A stretch of 64,000 nt of DNA from Novosphingobium sp. KA1 (GTDB taxonomy: Bacteria > Pseudomonadota > Alphaproteobacteria > Sphingomonadales > Sphingomonadaceae). Each line of letters begins with the position of its first letter. Position 1 is the stretch's first letter. Of the stretch, positions 44,119-51,794 are shown piece after piece. The notes beneath the pieces were generated by a model. That model saw only the letters and a program-made list of their open reading frames with translations. It ran no database searches and was not told where the DNA came from. The stretch covers positions 1,585,001 through 1,649,000 of the forward strand of contig NZ_CP021248.1 of NCBI RefSeq assembly GCF_017309955.1, given 5' to 3'. The translations under genes were made by a program, and so were the position numbers.

Positions 44119-44522
44119 TCCGGGACTTCCCGGTGCACCAGCCGCAAGACGACGAAGCCGGCGGCGAGGAAGGCGACGCGCAACTGCTCCGCATCATGGA
44201 GACGATGCAGGCCCTGCTGCGCAAAGGGCCAACCTTCCATCGTCCGCCGTTCGGTACCCTACGCCACCAACCGACCACCTTCGCGCAACAACCCGCGCAA
44301 GGAGCGCAACATGGTCTGATCTGCATCGTCGAAATAGAGCACGTTGAGCGCGAGGTCCTTGCCGAAGTCAAAAAGACCGATCGCGATCTCGAAAAGCTCG
44401 TCGACATCATGCTGCGAGGCGGCAATGTGGCCGAAGGCGTAACCGGCAAGCTGGCTTGAATGAGGATCGAGGATTTCTGATTTCAGATGGTTGCGTGAGG
44501 GTACGCAACCAAAGCAACGCAT
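44109..44522 (-). pseudogene. Probable SAM-methyltransferase remnant with internal stop
   Basis: The minus frame reads LFDFGKDLALNVLYFDDADQ, then LRSLRGLLREGGRLVA followed by an in-frame TAG at 44259-44261. After it, still in frame, comes FAQQGLHRLHDAEQLRVAFL with AAGFVVLRLVHREVP, ending at 44109. This is the second half of a class I methyltransferase (strand 4, 'LRPGGRLV'-like strand 5, and strands 6/7). The SAM-binding half is missing. It overlaps the SLC13 gene by 10 bp at the 3' end. The assignment rests on a pattern only. Confidence 0.5.
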
Positions 44523-44551
44523 CCCGATTAGGCAGTGTATTCCCGCGCCAA

Positions 44552-45523
44552 TCAGAACATCGCACGCACACCAAAGACCGCCGAAACGCCGGACACCCCC
44601 TCACCCGCAGTCCGCGCAATCCGGGCGGTTCCGCCAAGCTTGCGCTCCCAGTTCACGCCCACGTAAGGGTCCAGCGATCGGTTTCGCTCGTAGCGCAGTC
44701 TCGCACCCATTTCGAGGCGCTCGAAGCCCGCTCCGACGTTCAGCGCCGGTACGTCCTGAAAGGCGAAATTGACTTCAGCCTCGGGTTCGAGCACCAGCGA
44801 CTGGGTTATGCGCTGGGTATAGCCCGCCTTGCCGCGTGCGTGGACATCGCCCTTGTTCGAGACGAGCAACTGACCTTGCAGTTCGAACCAGTAAGGTGCC
44901 AGCCCCTCGATGCCGACCAGCGCGTAAGTGCGCTGCGGATCGGGCCGGAAGTCCTGCCGCATGCCGAGTTGCAGGTTGAACCAGGGATCGAGCGCGTGAC
45001 GCCAGTAGGCATTAAGCTCGATACGCTCGGCCCGCTCGCCGAAGGTGCCCTCGCCCTCGCTGGCAAGCACGATCCGGTCGATATCGCCGCCGTACCACGC
45101 CTGCCCTTCCCAGCCGAAACCGTCCCCGCCCTTGCCGGTGCGGAATTCCAGTTGGTCGACCTGAAGGGCGAAAGTGTTGAACTTCATCTCCTTCACCATC
45201 GCCGCGCGCGACGCCGCCATGCGATCGGGCGCGAAGAAGCGCTGCGCAGGAAAGTCGGTCGGCACCGGTGGCGGCGGGGCATCACCCGGCTCGTCGGAGA
45301 CCGTGCTTGCGGGGACGGCGTGAGCGGAGTGATCCATGCCCTTCATATCCGGCGCGCTCATGTCCATGCCGGACATGTCCATCTGCGAATGGTCCATGCT
45401 GCCATGATCCATTCCGGCATGTTCGTCGGCTTGAGGCGGTGTGGGATTAGCCTCCTGCGCTTGCACGGCCAAAGGGGAGGTCGCCAGCAGCAGCGAGGTG
45501 AGGACCGGGAAGAACCGAGCCAT
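44552..45523 (-). CDS. copB: Copper resistance outer-membrane protein CopB/PcoB
   Basis: A 323-residue outer-membrane protein. After a signal peptide comes the copper-binding Met/His/Asp-rich stretch (about 38-70, repeats like MDHGSMDHSQMDMSGMDMS). The CopB barrel then starts at about 100, with LEFRTGKGGDGFGWEGQAWYGGD, and ends FGVRAMF. Its start overlaps the copA stop (TGATG), the normal copAB arrangement, but only a stub of copA remains. So copper export would be incomplete from this locus. Confidence 0.93.
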   Translation of the reverse strand: MARFFPVLTSLLLATSPLAVQAQEANPTPPQADEHAGMDHGSMDHSQMDMSGMDMSAPDMKGMDHSAHAVPASTVSDEPGDAPPPPVPTDFPAQRFFAPDRMAASRAAMVKEMKFNTFALQVDQLEFRTGKGGDGFGWEGQAWYGGDIDRIVLASEGEGTFGERAERIELNAYWRHALDPWFNLQLGMRQDFRPDPQRTYALVGIEGLAPYWFELQGQLLVSNKGDVHARGKAGYTQRITQSLVLEPEAEVNFAFQDVPALNVGAGFERLEMGARLRYERNRSLDPYVGVNWERKLGGTARIARTAGEGVSGVSAVFGVRAMF

Positions 45524-45559
45524 CAGGCTTCTCCCTCCCGGCGCACCGTCACCACGCGC
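45523..45559 (-). pseudogene. copA: copA stub, cut by the IS3-family element
   Basis: The last 12 codons (ending VVTVRREGEA) of a gene upstream of copB, with the stop codon overlapping the copB start by one base. In this position copA, a multicopper oxidase, is expected, but the stub is too short to identify by itself. The IS terminal repeat starts at 45560. No direct repeat is visible on the two flanks (CGC and CTC), so the rest of copA was probably lost in a rearrangement. Confidence 0.5.
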
Positions 45560-45612
45560 TGAAGCGCCCCGGGTTTTCCGGAGGCTCCGATTTATGAGAA
45601 GGAGCTTTCGTT

Positions 45613-45936
45613 ATGAGCAGAACCCGGAACAAGTTTTCACCTGAGATCCGCGATCGTGCAGTGCGTATGGTTGGCGAACATCGCGCCGATTACGGTTCGG
45701 AGTGGGAGGCGATGTCTTCGATTGCCGCCAAGATTGGCTGTACGGCCGAGACGCTGCGCCGCTGGTGCCGCGAGGAGGCGAGCCGACGAGCGGGGCCAGC
45801 GGCGCTTGCCGCTGATGAGAAGGCCAGGATCAAGCTGCTCGAGCGCGAGGTAAAGGAGTTGCGGCGCGCGAACGAGATCCTGCGCAAGGCATCGGCGTAT
45901 TTTGCGCTGGCGGAGCTCGACCGCCGCGAGAGGTGA
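45613..45936 (+). CDS. IS3-family transposase OrfA
   Basis: A 107-residue helix-turn-helix and leucine-zipper protein ([20 protein letters not shown]..., then a zipper with [21 protein letters not shown]). It starts 53 bp inside the left repeat, behind AAGGAG. orfB overlaps it by 4 bp, in the usual IS3 frame arrangement. Confidence 0.9.
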   Translation: MSRTRNKFSPEIRDRAVRMVGEHRADYGSEWEAMSSIAAKIGCTAETLRRWCREEASRRAGPAALAADEKARIKLLEREVKELRRANEILRKASAYFALAELDRRER

Positions 45937-46092
45937 TGATGTCGTTCATCGACGCGCATCGCGAGGACTTGGGTATCGAGCCGATCTGCCGCGAACTGGC
46001 GATCGCCCCGTCCTCCTATCGTGAACATGCTGCCCGTCTGGCCGACCCCGCCAGGCGTTCAGCACGTGCCCGGCGCGATGACGACATGCGCG

Positions 46093-46430
46093 AGCTGCCA
46101 GAGAAACTCCGTCAGTCACTCACGTGGGACCAAGGTGCCGAGATGGCCCAGCACGCAACGCTCCGGGTCGACAGTGGACTGAAAATCTACTTCTGCGATC
46201 CGCAAAGCCCATGGCAGCGTGGCTCAAATGAAAACACCAACGGCCTGCTCCGCCAATACTTCCCGAAGGGCACCGATCTCAGCCGGCACTCGATACCAGA
46301 ACTCGAAGCAGTTGCTCACGCCATGAACACGCGCCCGCGTAAGACGCTCGGATGGAAGACACCTGCAGAAGTCCTCGACCAGTTCCTCGCCCCGCAGCAG
46401 GAAGCAGGTGTTGCGACGACCGATTGAATC
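46093..46430 (+). pseudogene. IS30-family transposase C-terminal fragment
   Basis: The frame from 45933 continues into SLTWDQGAEMAQHATLRVDS, YFCDPQSPWQRGSNENTNGL and LNTRP-like MNTRPRKTLGWKTPAEVLD, which is the C-terminal third of IS30 transposases including the catalytic glutamate region. It is fused in frame to the IS3 OrfB N-terminus and stops at 46427. No complete IS30 ends are visible, so it arrived by recombination rather than transposition. Confidence 0.82.
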
Positions 46431-46519
46431 CGCCCAATACCTTGCCATGAACTACACCCAGCGCCTTGCCGAAGCCAACCTGGTTCCTTCAGTCGGCAGT
46501 GTCGGGGACTCTTACGACT

Positions 46520-47803
46520 GTGAGAAGATGCGTGCAGTCTGGAAGGTCTGACCCGTGCTTACGACTGACCACGTGTCATGGCGTTGATCTGTCGGCCCTC
46601 CAGGCTGCACCCGGGGCGTCGCGAAACGTGACTTGATAGGAGCCTGAGGGAGTGCCGTCCCGTCACAGTCCTGTCCGCTCGCGAAGGGCCTTCGGGTTCC
46701 ACCCGCCTGGAGGACCAATATGCATGATATCACACCAGACGCCGTCGTCATCGGCATCGACACCCATAAAGACGTTCACGTCGCGGTCGCGATCAACGGA
46801 TTGGGCGCGCGGCTTGCCACAGCATCGTTCCCGGTAACCAGCAAGGGCTATCGCCAGGTAGCAGCTTGGGCAACCGAGCACGGAACCGTGCACGCGTTCG
46901 GTATCGAAGGAACTGGCTCATACGGTGCCGGCCTCGCACGTGCGTTGGCTGCGAAGGGTTGGCGCGTCATTGAGGTCGGCCGGATCAACCGGCAGCTCCG
47001 GCGTCGATATGGCAAGACCGATACCGTGGATGCCGAGTCTGCTGCAAGGGCCGTGCTTGCGGGTGACGCTGGCGGTGAGCCCAAGCTCGGTGATGGCACC
47101 GTCGAAATGATCCGTCACCTCAAGATCGCCCGCGACACCGCGCTCAAAGCGCGAACACAAGCCATGGTCACGCTCAAGACAATGCTGGTGAACGCGCCCC
47201 AGGCGTTGCGCGAGCGGTTCATCAGCATGACCGGCAAGATGACGCTTATCCACGCGATCGCAGCGCTGCGCCCGGGGGCACTGCTATCCACCACTGCATC
47301 GGCGAAGATGGCGCTACGCGCATTGGCGAACCGATGGCTGATGCTGGATGCCGAGATCAAAGAGCACGAAGCCGTCCTCGAGCAGTTGGTGCGTGCCCAC
47401 GCACCGGCATTGATGGATGCGCCTGGCGTGTCGACCGGTACCATCGCCGACATGCTCATTGTCTTGGGCGACAATCCTCAGCGGATCCGATCCGAGGCCG
47501 CGTTCGCCAAGCTATGCGGCGTGTGCCCCGTGCCGGCATCAAGTGGCAAGACCAACCGTCACCGGCTCAACCGCGGTGGCAACCGGCGGGCGAATGCGGC
47601 TCTGTACCGCGTCGCCTTGGTTCGCATGCGCCACCATCCGCCGACCCGCGAATATATCCAGCGCCGAACCGCCGAAGGCAAGTCACCTCGCGAAATCCGG
47701 CGGTGCCTCAAGCGCTACATCGCTCGCGAAATCTACCAACACCTTTGCACTGAAAAGCCGCTCCCAGCAGCCGCGAAAGGCTCTTGACCAACATAGGAGC
47801 ATC
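46520..47803 (+). mobile_element. IS110-family insertion sequence
   Basis: An element of about 1,284 bp inserted into the IS3 orfB, at the junction of TACGAC and AACGCTTTGG. It has no terminal inverted repeats, as usual for IS110. The 200 bp before the transposase start may hold the bridge RNA of the family. The exact ends are uncertain by 1-2 bases because the flanks share a C. Confidence 0.75.
46720..47787 (+). CDS. IS110-family transposase (DEDD)
   Basis: A 355-residue transposase. The RuvC-like N-terminal domain has VIGIDTHKDVHVAV, GIEGTGSYGAGLARAL and YGKTDTVDAESAARAV, giving the DEDD set. The C-terminal Tnp domain has LMDAPGVSTGTIADML and the conserved serine in PVPASSGKTNRHRLNRGGNR. 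IS110 enzymes use a bridge RNA from the flanking non-coding part to choose targets. The gene is intact. Confidence 0.93.
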   Translation: MHDITPDAVVIGIDTHKDVHVAVAINGLGARLATASFPVTSKGYRQVAAWATEHGTVHAFGIEGTGSYGAGLARALAAKGWRVIEVGRINRQLRRRYGKTDTVDAESAARAVLAGDAGGEPKLGDGTVEMIRHLKIARDTALKARTQAMVTLKTMLVNAPQALRERFISMTGKMTLIHAIAALRPGALLSTTASAKMALRALANRWLMLDAEIKEHEAVLEQLVRAHAPALMDAPGVSTGTIADMLIVLGDNPQRIRSEAAFAKLCGVCPVPASSGKTNRHRLNRGGNRRANAALYRVALVRMRHHPPTREYIQRRTAEGKSPREIRRCLKRYIAREIYQHLCTEKPLPAAAKGS

Positions 47804-48113
47804 AACGCTTTGGCCGAAACAATCAATGGTCTCTACAAGGCAGAGGTAATCTGGCGCCAGCGCTCCTGGCCGAGTGCATCGGCCGTCGAAATGGCCACCT
47901 TGCGCTGGGTCCACTGGTACAACGAGCATCGCCTCTTCGGTCCCATCGGCTACATTCCGCCCGCCGAGGCAGAGGCAAATTACTATGCAGCCATCGAGAC
48001 CCTCGATATGGCTGCCTGAGCCAAACCGGATAGCCTCCGGAAAACCCGGGGCGCTTCACTCCCCAAGGGAGACCGCGAGCGGGAGGGAATGGTTCCGCGC
48101 CGGAGACGCGCTC

Positions 48114-48141
48114 AGAGGCCGTTTGGAAATTCGCGAAAAGC
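48114..48141 (+). repeat. CCGTTTG-hairpin module, copy A (plus orientation)
   Basis: GAGGCCGTTTGGAAATTCGC then GAAAAGCG. It shares CCGTTTGGAAATTCG with the copies at 56958-56990 and 63608-63645 but lies in the opposite orientation, and the second arm of its hairpin is degenerate. It has no gene in front of it on the plus strand: the IS3 element ends 55 bp upstream. Confidence 0.65.
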
Positions 48142-48163
48142 GCATTGCACGCCGCCAGCCTTC

Positions 48164-48185
48164 AAAATGCCCTGCCGGGCATTTT
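48164..48185 (-). terminator. Terminator of the parB-like gene
   Basis: A 9-bp stem AAAATGCCC/GGGCATTTT with loop TGCC, 12 bp after the parB stop in the direction of transcription and ending in TTTT. Nearly the same hairpin ends the oxygenase gene at 51148. Confidence 0.75.
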
Positions 48186-48196
48186 CCAGACAGACT

Positions 48197-49252
48197 TCAA
48201 TCCTCGCTGGCCAAGTCCTCGGCCAAGGCTCCATAGGGCGCTTGATCGGGCGTTTCATCAAGCGCGCCCTCCCGCGCCTCGCGCAGCGCCCGCTCGACCG
48301 CCTCCAGCACCCCGGCCAGCCCGCTGCCTTCGGCAACGAGAATCTCGACGGCCAGCCCCTCGCGCACATGGCGCAGGCGGCCGATCCGCGATCCGTCCAG
48401 CTCGATCGCCTGTTCGGCCTCGCGCAAGCGATCGGTCGTCTTGCCGGCCTGCTTGAGCCGTGCCAGCACGCTGGCCGCGGGGATCAGCCGCTCGCCAGTG
48501 GCGGCCAGCTTCTGCTGCTCCTCGGCGATGCCACGGGCCGCGCAGAGCACATGTTCGCGCTGCTGGGCCCGGCGCAGCAGCGGCGTCAGCACCTCGGAAT
48601 GGCGGACGCGCAGTTCGTCCTTGGTGGCGAAGGCGTCTACCACCTCGTCCGGCATCTGTGCCAGCGCCAGCAGGCGACTGAGCTGGCTGTTCGACAACCC
48701 GAGTGCTTCTGCCATGCGCGACTGGACGCCGCCGTAGAAACGATCGACCGCATTCTGATAGCTGCGCGCGCGATCGATCTCGGTGATGTCCTGACGTTCA
48801 CGGTTCTCGATATCGGCAAGGCGGAACGCCTCTTCGTCCGACAGGTCGACGATCAGCGCGTTCAGGCGGATTTCCGGCCGCCCGTTGTGATTGAGCCAGT
48901 CTATCGCGAAACGGCGCCGGCTCCCGACCAGCAACTGGTAGGGCAGGTCGGCGCCCGGAGGGTTGCGGCGGTCCAGGACGGGGATGCGATTGCCGTCTTC
49001 CAGCGCGATGGAATCGATCAGCGAGCGGCAACTATCGGCAGAGAGGCCCGGCACGTCGCGCGGGTTGCCGTCCCACACGCTGCAATCCGACGGCCGGATC
49101 GAGATCGCCCCGCGCGAACGGGTATTGTCCTGCACGAAATCCGACAGGCGCGCATCCAGCCGCGACAGCGCCGCGGCATCCGCAGGCCGCAATTCGGCCG
49201 GGGCAGGTTCGTAGGACAGGGTTGCGAGAATATCCTTGAGAAAACCTGCCAT
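48197..49252 (-). CDS. ParB/RepB-like partition or nucleoid protein, orphan
   Basis: A 351-residue ParB-family protein. The N-terminal ParB domain (about 45-145) has ISIRPSDCSVWDGNPRDVPG, LIDSIALEDGNRIPVLDRR and YQLLVGSRRRFAIDWL, with AFRLADIENRERQDITEIDR as the ParB box. A HTH follows (MAEALGLSNSQLSRLLALAQMP). The domain order is like RepB/ParB proteins of plasmids. No parA gene lies beside it, and its C-terminal third is unique. It may be left from an integrated plasmid or work as a nucleoid-binding protein. The ATG at 49252 gives a good domain start; an upstream Met at 49288 is possible. Confidence 0.85.
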   Translation of the reverse strand: MAGFLKDILATLSYEPAPAELRPADAAALSRLDARLSDFVQDNTRSRGAISIRPSDCSVWDGNPRDVPGLSADSCRSLIDSIALEDGNRIPVLDRRNPPGADLPYQLLVGSRRRFAIDWLNHNGRPEIRLNALIVDLSDEEAFRLADIENRERQDITEIDRARSYQNAVDRFYGGVQSRMAEALGLSNSQLSRLLALAQMPDEVVDAFATKDELRVRHSEVLTPLLRRAQQREHVLCAARGIAEEQQKLAATGERLIPAASVLARLKQAGKTTDRLREAEQAIELDGSRIGRLRHVREGLAVEILVAEGSGLAGVLEAVERALREAREGALDETPDQAPYGALAEDLASED

Positions 49253-49487
49253 CAAACCCTCCGATGGTGCGCTGCAAAGCCCGCACAAGGCGCCAGATCG
49301 GGACCGCCTGCCCCGCGCTTCGCGGCATTGCCGCCCCCTGGCCCACCGATGATACCGCCCCGCAGCGCCGGTGCTGCCCGAAACTGTGTTCGTTTCGACT
49401 GCATTTTCGGTGGACGCTTGCGGTATCGGGCGGCGCGGGAACCTGCCGCGCCGCCCAGCCCGTTCGGTGGTGCGACCCGAGGGCTAT

Positions 49488-50711
49488 TCAGAACCGCCTG
49501 CTGGCCGTGATCGCCAGCCCATGCACATGGCGATCGGCGGCAAATTCGCCCGAATAGGCAAGCCTTATGCTTATCCGCTCGCCGCTCGCCGCGGACAGTC
49601 CCGCCTTCACGACGGCGACGTCGCGGGCATACTGTGCCCCGGGCAAGACAAAGATCGGCGTATCACCGCCGGCAAACACGGCTTCGATCCGGCTATCGGG
49701 ATGGCCGCGCAATTCGCGTTGCCATTGTGCCTCGACGTTCGGCCTTACGGTCCACGAACCTGTTCGGGCCTTGGTCGAGGCACGCAGGCCAATGCTGCTG
49801 CGAACGGACTGCGTCTTGTACTGCGCCACGGCCAGAGCGGCCGCACCACCGTGTTCGACAAAGCCGCTTACATCAGCATAGCGGTAGTGCAGCCCGGCGA
49901 AGGGTTGCGCCCGAAGGGCGCCGAACTGCAGGATGCTACCAGCCTCGACGGTTGCGGCGGCGTTGTCTCCGCTCACGTTTGTCCTCAGCTGGTCGGAAAA
50001 GCCGCTCCAGCTGATCTGCCGGCGAAGCTTGTAATAACTGCGATTATAGACAGAAGTCGCGTCGATATAGAACGTGTTGGTCGAATAGCTGGCGTAAGGA
50101 CCGATATCGACGTTGAACTGCGTGATCCGGGGGTGCTGCGACCGGTCGAGGTTGGCATCGATGCCGTCGATCCCCAGCGTTGCCCCCAGAATCAGGCCTT
50201 TCGCCGGCGAGACATCCAGGCCGGAGCGGATCGACCGGCTGTCCGAATTGGCCGCGGGCCGGTCGATCCGCTGCTTGTAGGCAGCCTGCTTGAGCCCGAA
50301 GCTGAGCATGAAGCGAACCGTCTGGTCGGCAGGCGGCGGCGGCGCCGCCGCCGCGTCCCACGCCTGTTCGCGCCGCTCGGCCAGATAGCCCCGGATCTCG
50401 CTATCGCTGGCATCCATCGACTGGATCGCCAGTCGCGGCAAGAGCCGGTAATTGCGCGGCGAAAGCTGGCCCAGCGCATCGGCGCGCTCCGCCGAACTGC
50501 CCAGGCCGTCGATCGCTGCGAGCATGTCGCCATAAACGGTCGTGTCGGGGCTGGCGATGCTGTCCAGAGCGCCGGCCACGGCGCCTTGCGCGGGGGTTGC
50601 CGCATCCTCGCCATAAGTGGCGGCCTGCGCCGCGCTTCCCAGCGAAACCGCTGCCATCAGCGACAAGGCCGCCACCGCGCTGCGCTGGAAAAAGATGGTA
50701 TCGAAGCGCAA
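49488..50711 (-). CDS. Autotransporter-domain protein with very short passenger
   Basis: A 407-residue protein starting at a TTG with GGAGG six bases before it. It has a signal peptide ending at about AAQAATYG, a helical segment (about 30-105) and a C-terminal autotransporter barrel (about 125-407). The barrel is seen from the repeated beta hairpins, e.g. PFAGLHYRYADVSGFVEHGG, and the terminal ITASRRF. The passenger is tiny, so it may act as a membrane-anchored enzyme-free surface protein. An ATG in the same frame at 50837 lacks support because the region before 50711 is not protein-like. Confidence 0.82.
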   Translation of the reverse strand: MRFDTIFFQRSAVAALSLMAAVSLGSAAQAATYGEDAATPAQGAVAGALDSIASPDTTVYGDMLAAIDGLGSSAERADALGQLSPRNYRLLPRLAIQSMDASDSEIRGYLAERREQAWDAAAAPPPPADQTVRFMLSFGLKQAAYKQRIDRPAANSDSRSIRSGLDVSPAKGLILGATLGIDGIDANLDRSQHPRITQFNVDIGPYASYSTNTFYIDATSVYNRSYYKLRRQISWSGFSDQLRTNVSGDNAAATVEAGSILQFGALRAQPFAGLHYRYADVSGFVEHGGAAALAVAQYKTQSVRSSIGLRASTKARTGSWTVRPNVEAQWQRELRGHPDSRIEAVFAGGDTPIFVLPGAQYARDVAVVKAGLSAASGERISIRLAYSGEFAADRHVHGLAITASRRF

Positions 50712-51147
50712 GTTCGCCTCCTTCCATGGAGCGTTTTCCAGTCCGGCAGGAACACCGGTTTGGAAAACGCGAAAGACCGCCAGACCATGATCCGGATGCC
50801 CGCGGCAACCTTCACGACAAGGACAGATGATCGGCAATATTTACAATGAAGCAACGTGAATTGAATTCTGATCGGATGGTTATTATTGATCAATACTTAC
50901 AACAATCATCGATAACGCCGCGATAATTTCGCAATATCGTTCGTAATCCCGCTGATCGCGGAAAGATTCCAGAGCCTTTGCGCTCCACCGGCATTCCTTG
51001 CGCGCGCCCCTCGCCATGGCCGAAAAAAATACCGTCGATCCGGTTCCATTTTTTTCGTGGCACCGCGAAACCCAGATCCATCCCGTCGCGGCCATGATCC
51101 GGCACCAGCGCTCAAAATGCCCTTTCGGGCATTTTTCAAACGGACCC
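50712..51147. other. Gene-free stretch: autotransporter control region and oxygenase terminator
   Basis: No coding frame with normal codon use. The centre (about 50870-50940) is unusually AT-rich for this genome, with TTATTATTGATCAATACTTA, and probably holds the autotransporter promoter. The right end contains the oxygenase terminator with the CCGTTTG module. Confidence 0.55.
51114..51147 (-). terminator. Terminator of the oxygenase gene, CCGTTTG-hairpin module, copy B
   Basis: Directly after the stop, read on the minus strand: GGGTCCGTTTGAAAAATGCC, then CGAAAGGGCATTTTG. The stem AAAATGCCC/GGGCATTTT has a GAAA loop. The CCGTTTG block is shared with copies A, C and D although the stem sequence differs. 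Confidence 0.75.
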
Positions 51148-51708
51148 TCAACGCCAGTTCGGGCCTTCGATCCAGGTCACCAGGCTCTTGCGGCTACCCT
51201 GGCTGACGGACAGCACACGGTGCTGGAGAAACGAGGGAAAGATCAGCAGGCTGCCGCGATCGGCAAAGGTCGGCCCGGGGTTCTGGATGCCGAAGAACTC
51301 GAACTGCCCTCCATCGTAATCGCCGGGTGCCGAAAGCTGCACAACAACCGAAAGCTTGCGCGCGAACGGACGGTTCGATTCCAGCCAGACATCCTGATGC
51401 CAGTCGTAATGCCCCTTGTTTGTCGCGTGGTACTCGGTGAACTGCAGTTCGAACGGCGCAACGATGTCGGCACCGAAGTTCGAGCGGTTCGACGACTGCA
51501 CAAAGGACATGATGCGCGAGACGATGTCCTTCTCCCGCCCCGCATCGAACCAGCGGATGGTCGAACTGCGCTGGATGTGATCGCTGCGCAGGTCCGCCGC
51601 AAAACCGACCGTCGCGTCCTGCGGAGCGTAATGCGCCGCGCGATTGACGATCGCGTCACACTCCGCATCGCTCAGCGCCTTTGGCCAGACTTCCCAGACG
51701 TTTTTCAT
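51148..51708 (-). CDS. 2-oxoglutarate/Fe(II) oxygenase, PKHD/prolyl-4-hydroxylase-like
   Basis: A 186-residue protein from the ATG at 51708 (an upstream in-frame ATG at 51738 is less likely, with GAGGGGA before 51708). The iron motif is NKGHYDWHQDVW (HxD), the distal histidine SFLQHRVLSV and the 2-oxoglutarate residue in SRKSLVTWIEGP. It resembles PKHD-type hydroxylases that modify a proline or lysine, e.g. ones near siderophore receptors. Target unknown; the neighbours are the autotransporter and TpsB genes, so a surface protein is possible. Confidence 0.87.
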   Translation of the reverse strand: MKNVWEVWPKALSDAECDAIVNRAAHYAPQDATVGFAADLRSDHIQRSSTIRWFDAGREKDIVSRIMSFVQSSNRSNFGADIVAPFELQFTEYHATNKGHYDWHQDVWLESNRPFARKLSVVVQLSAPGDYDGGQFEFFGIQNPGPTFADRGSLLIFPSFLQHRVLSVSQGSRKSLVTWIEGPNWR

Positions 51709-51794
51709 TTCCCCTCCCACATCACAACTTTTCCTCATCGGACCATCGTCGATCCGGGACGCCGCTCAACCGTTTTGCGTATACGCAAAAGCGT

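Larger units (their letters stand above)
45933..48019 (+). pseudogene. IS3-family transposase OrfB, interrupted
   Basis: The pieces are: residues 1-50 ([20 protein letters not shown]..., 45933-46092); a middle piece YLAMNYTQRLAEANLVPSVG and SVGDSYD (46438-46519); and the C-terminus NALAETINGLYKAEVIWRQR ... PAEAEANYYA (47804-48019). The first gap holds an IS30 fragment that replaced the catalytic region. The second gap holds the IS110 element, which splits the SYD|NALAETING junction. Confidence 0.85.
45560..48058 (+). mobile_element. IS3-family element disrupted by IS30 and IS110 sequences
   Basis: Ends at 45560 and 48058 carry near-perfect inverted repeats (TGAAGCGCCCCGGGTTTTCC GGAGGCT on both sides). 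The element holds orfA, the two ends of orfB, a fragment of IS30-type transposase and a complete IS110 element. The total is 2,499 bp, about 1 kb longer than a normal IS3 element. Since orfB lacks its catalytic centre, the host element is dead, but its IS110 passenger may be alive. Confidence 0.88.

Noticed and set aside
48197..49252. ParB-like gene taken as evidence for a plasmid origin here
   Set aside because: No parA, repA/repC or parS-like repeats beside it; the gene alone does not show a replicon.
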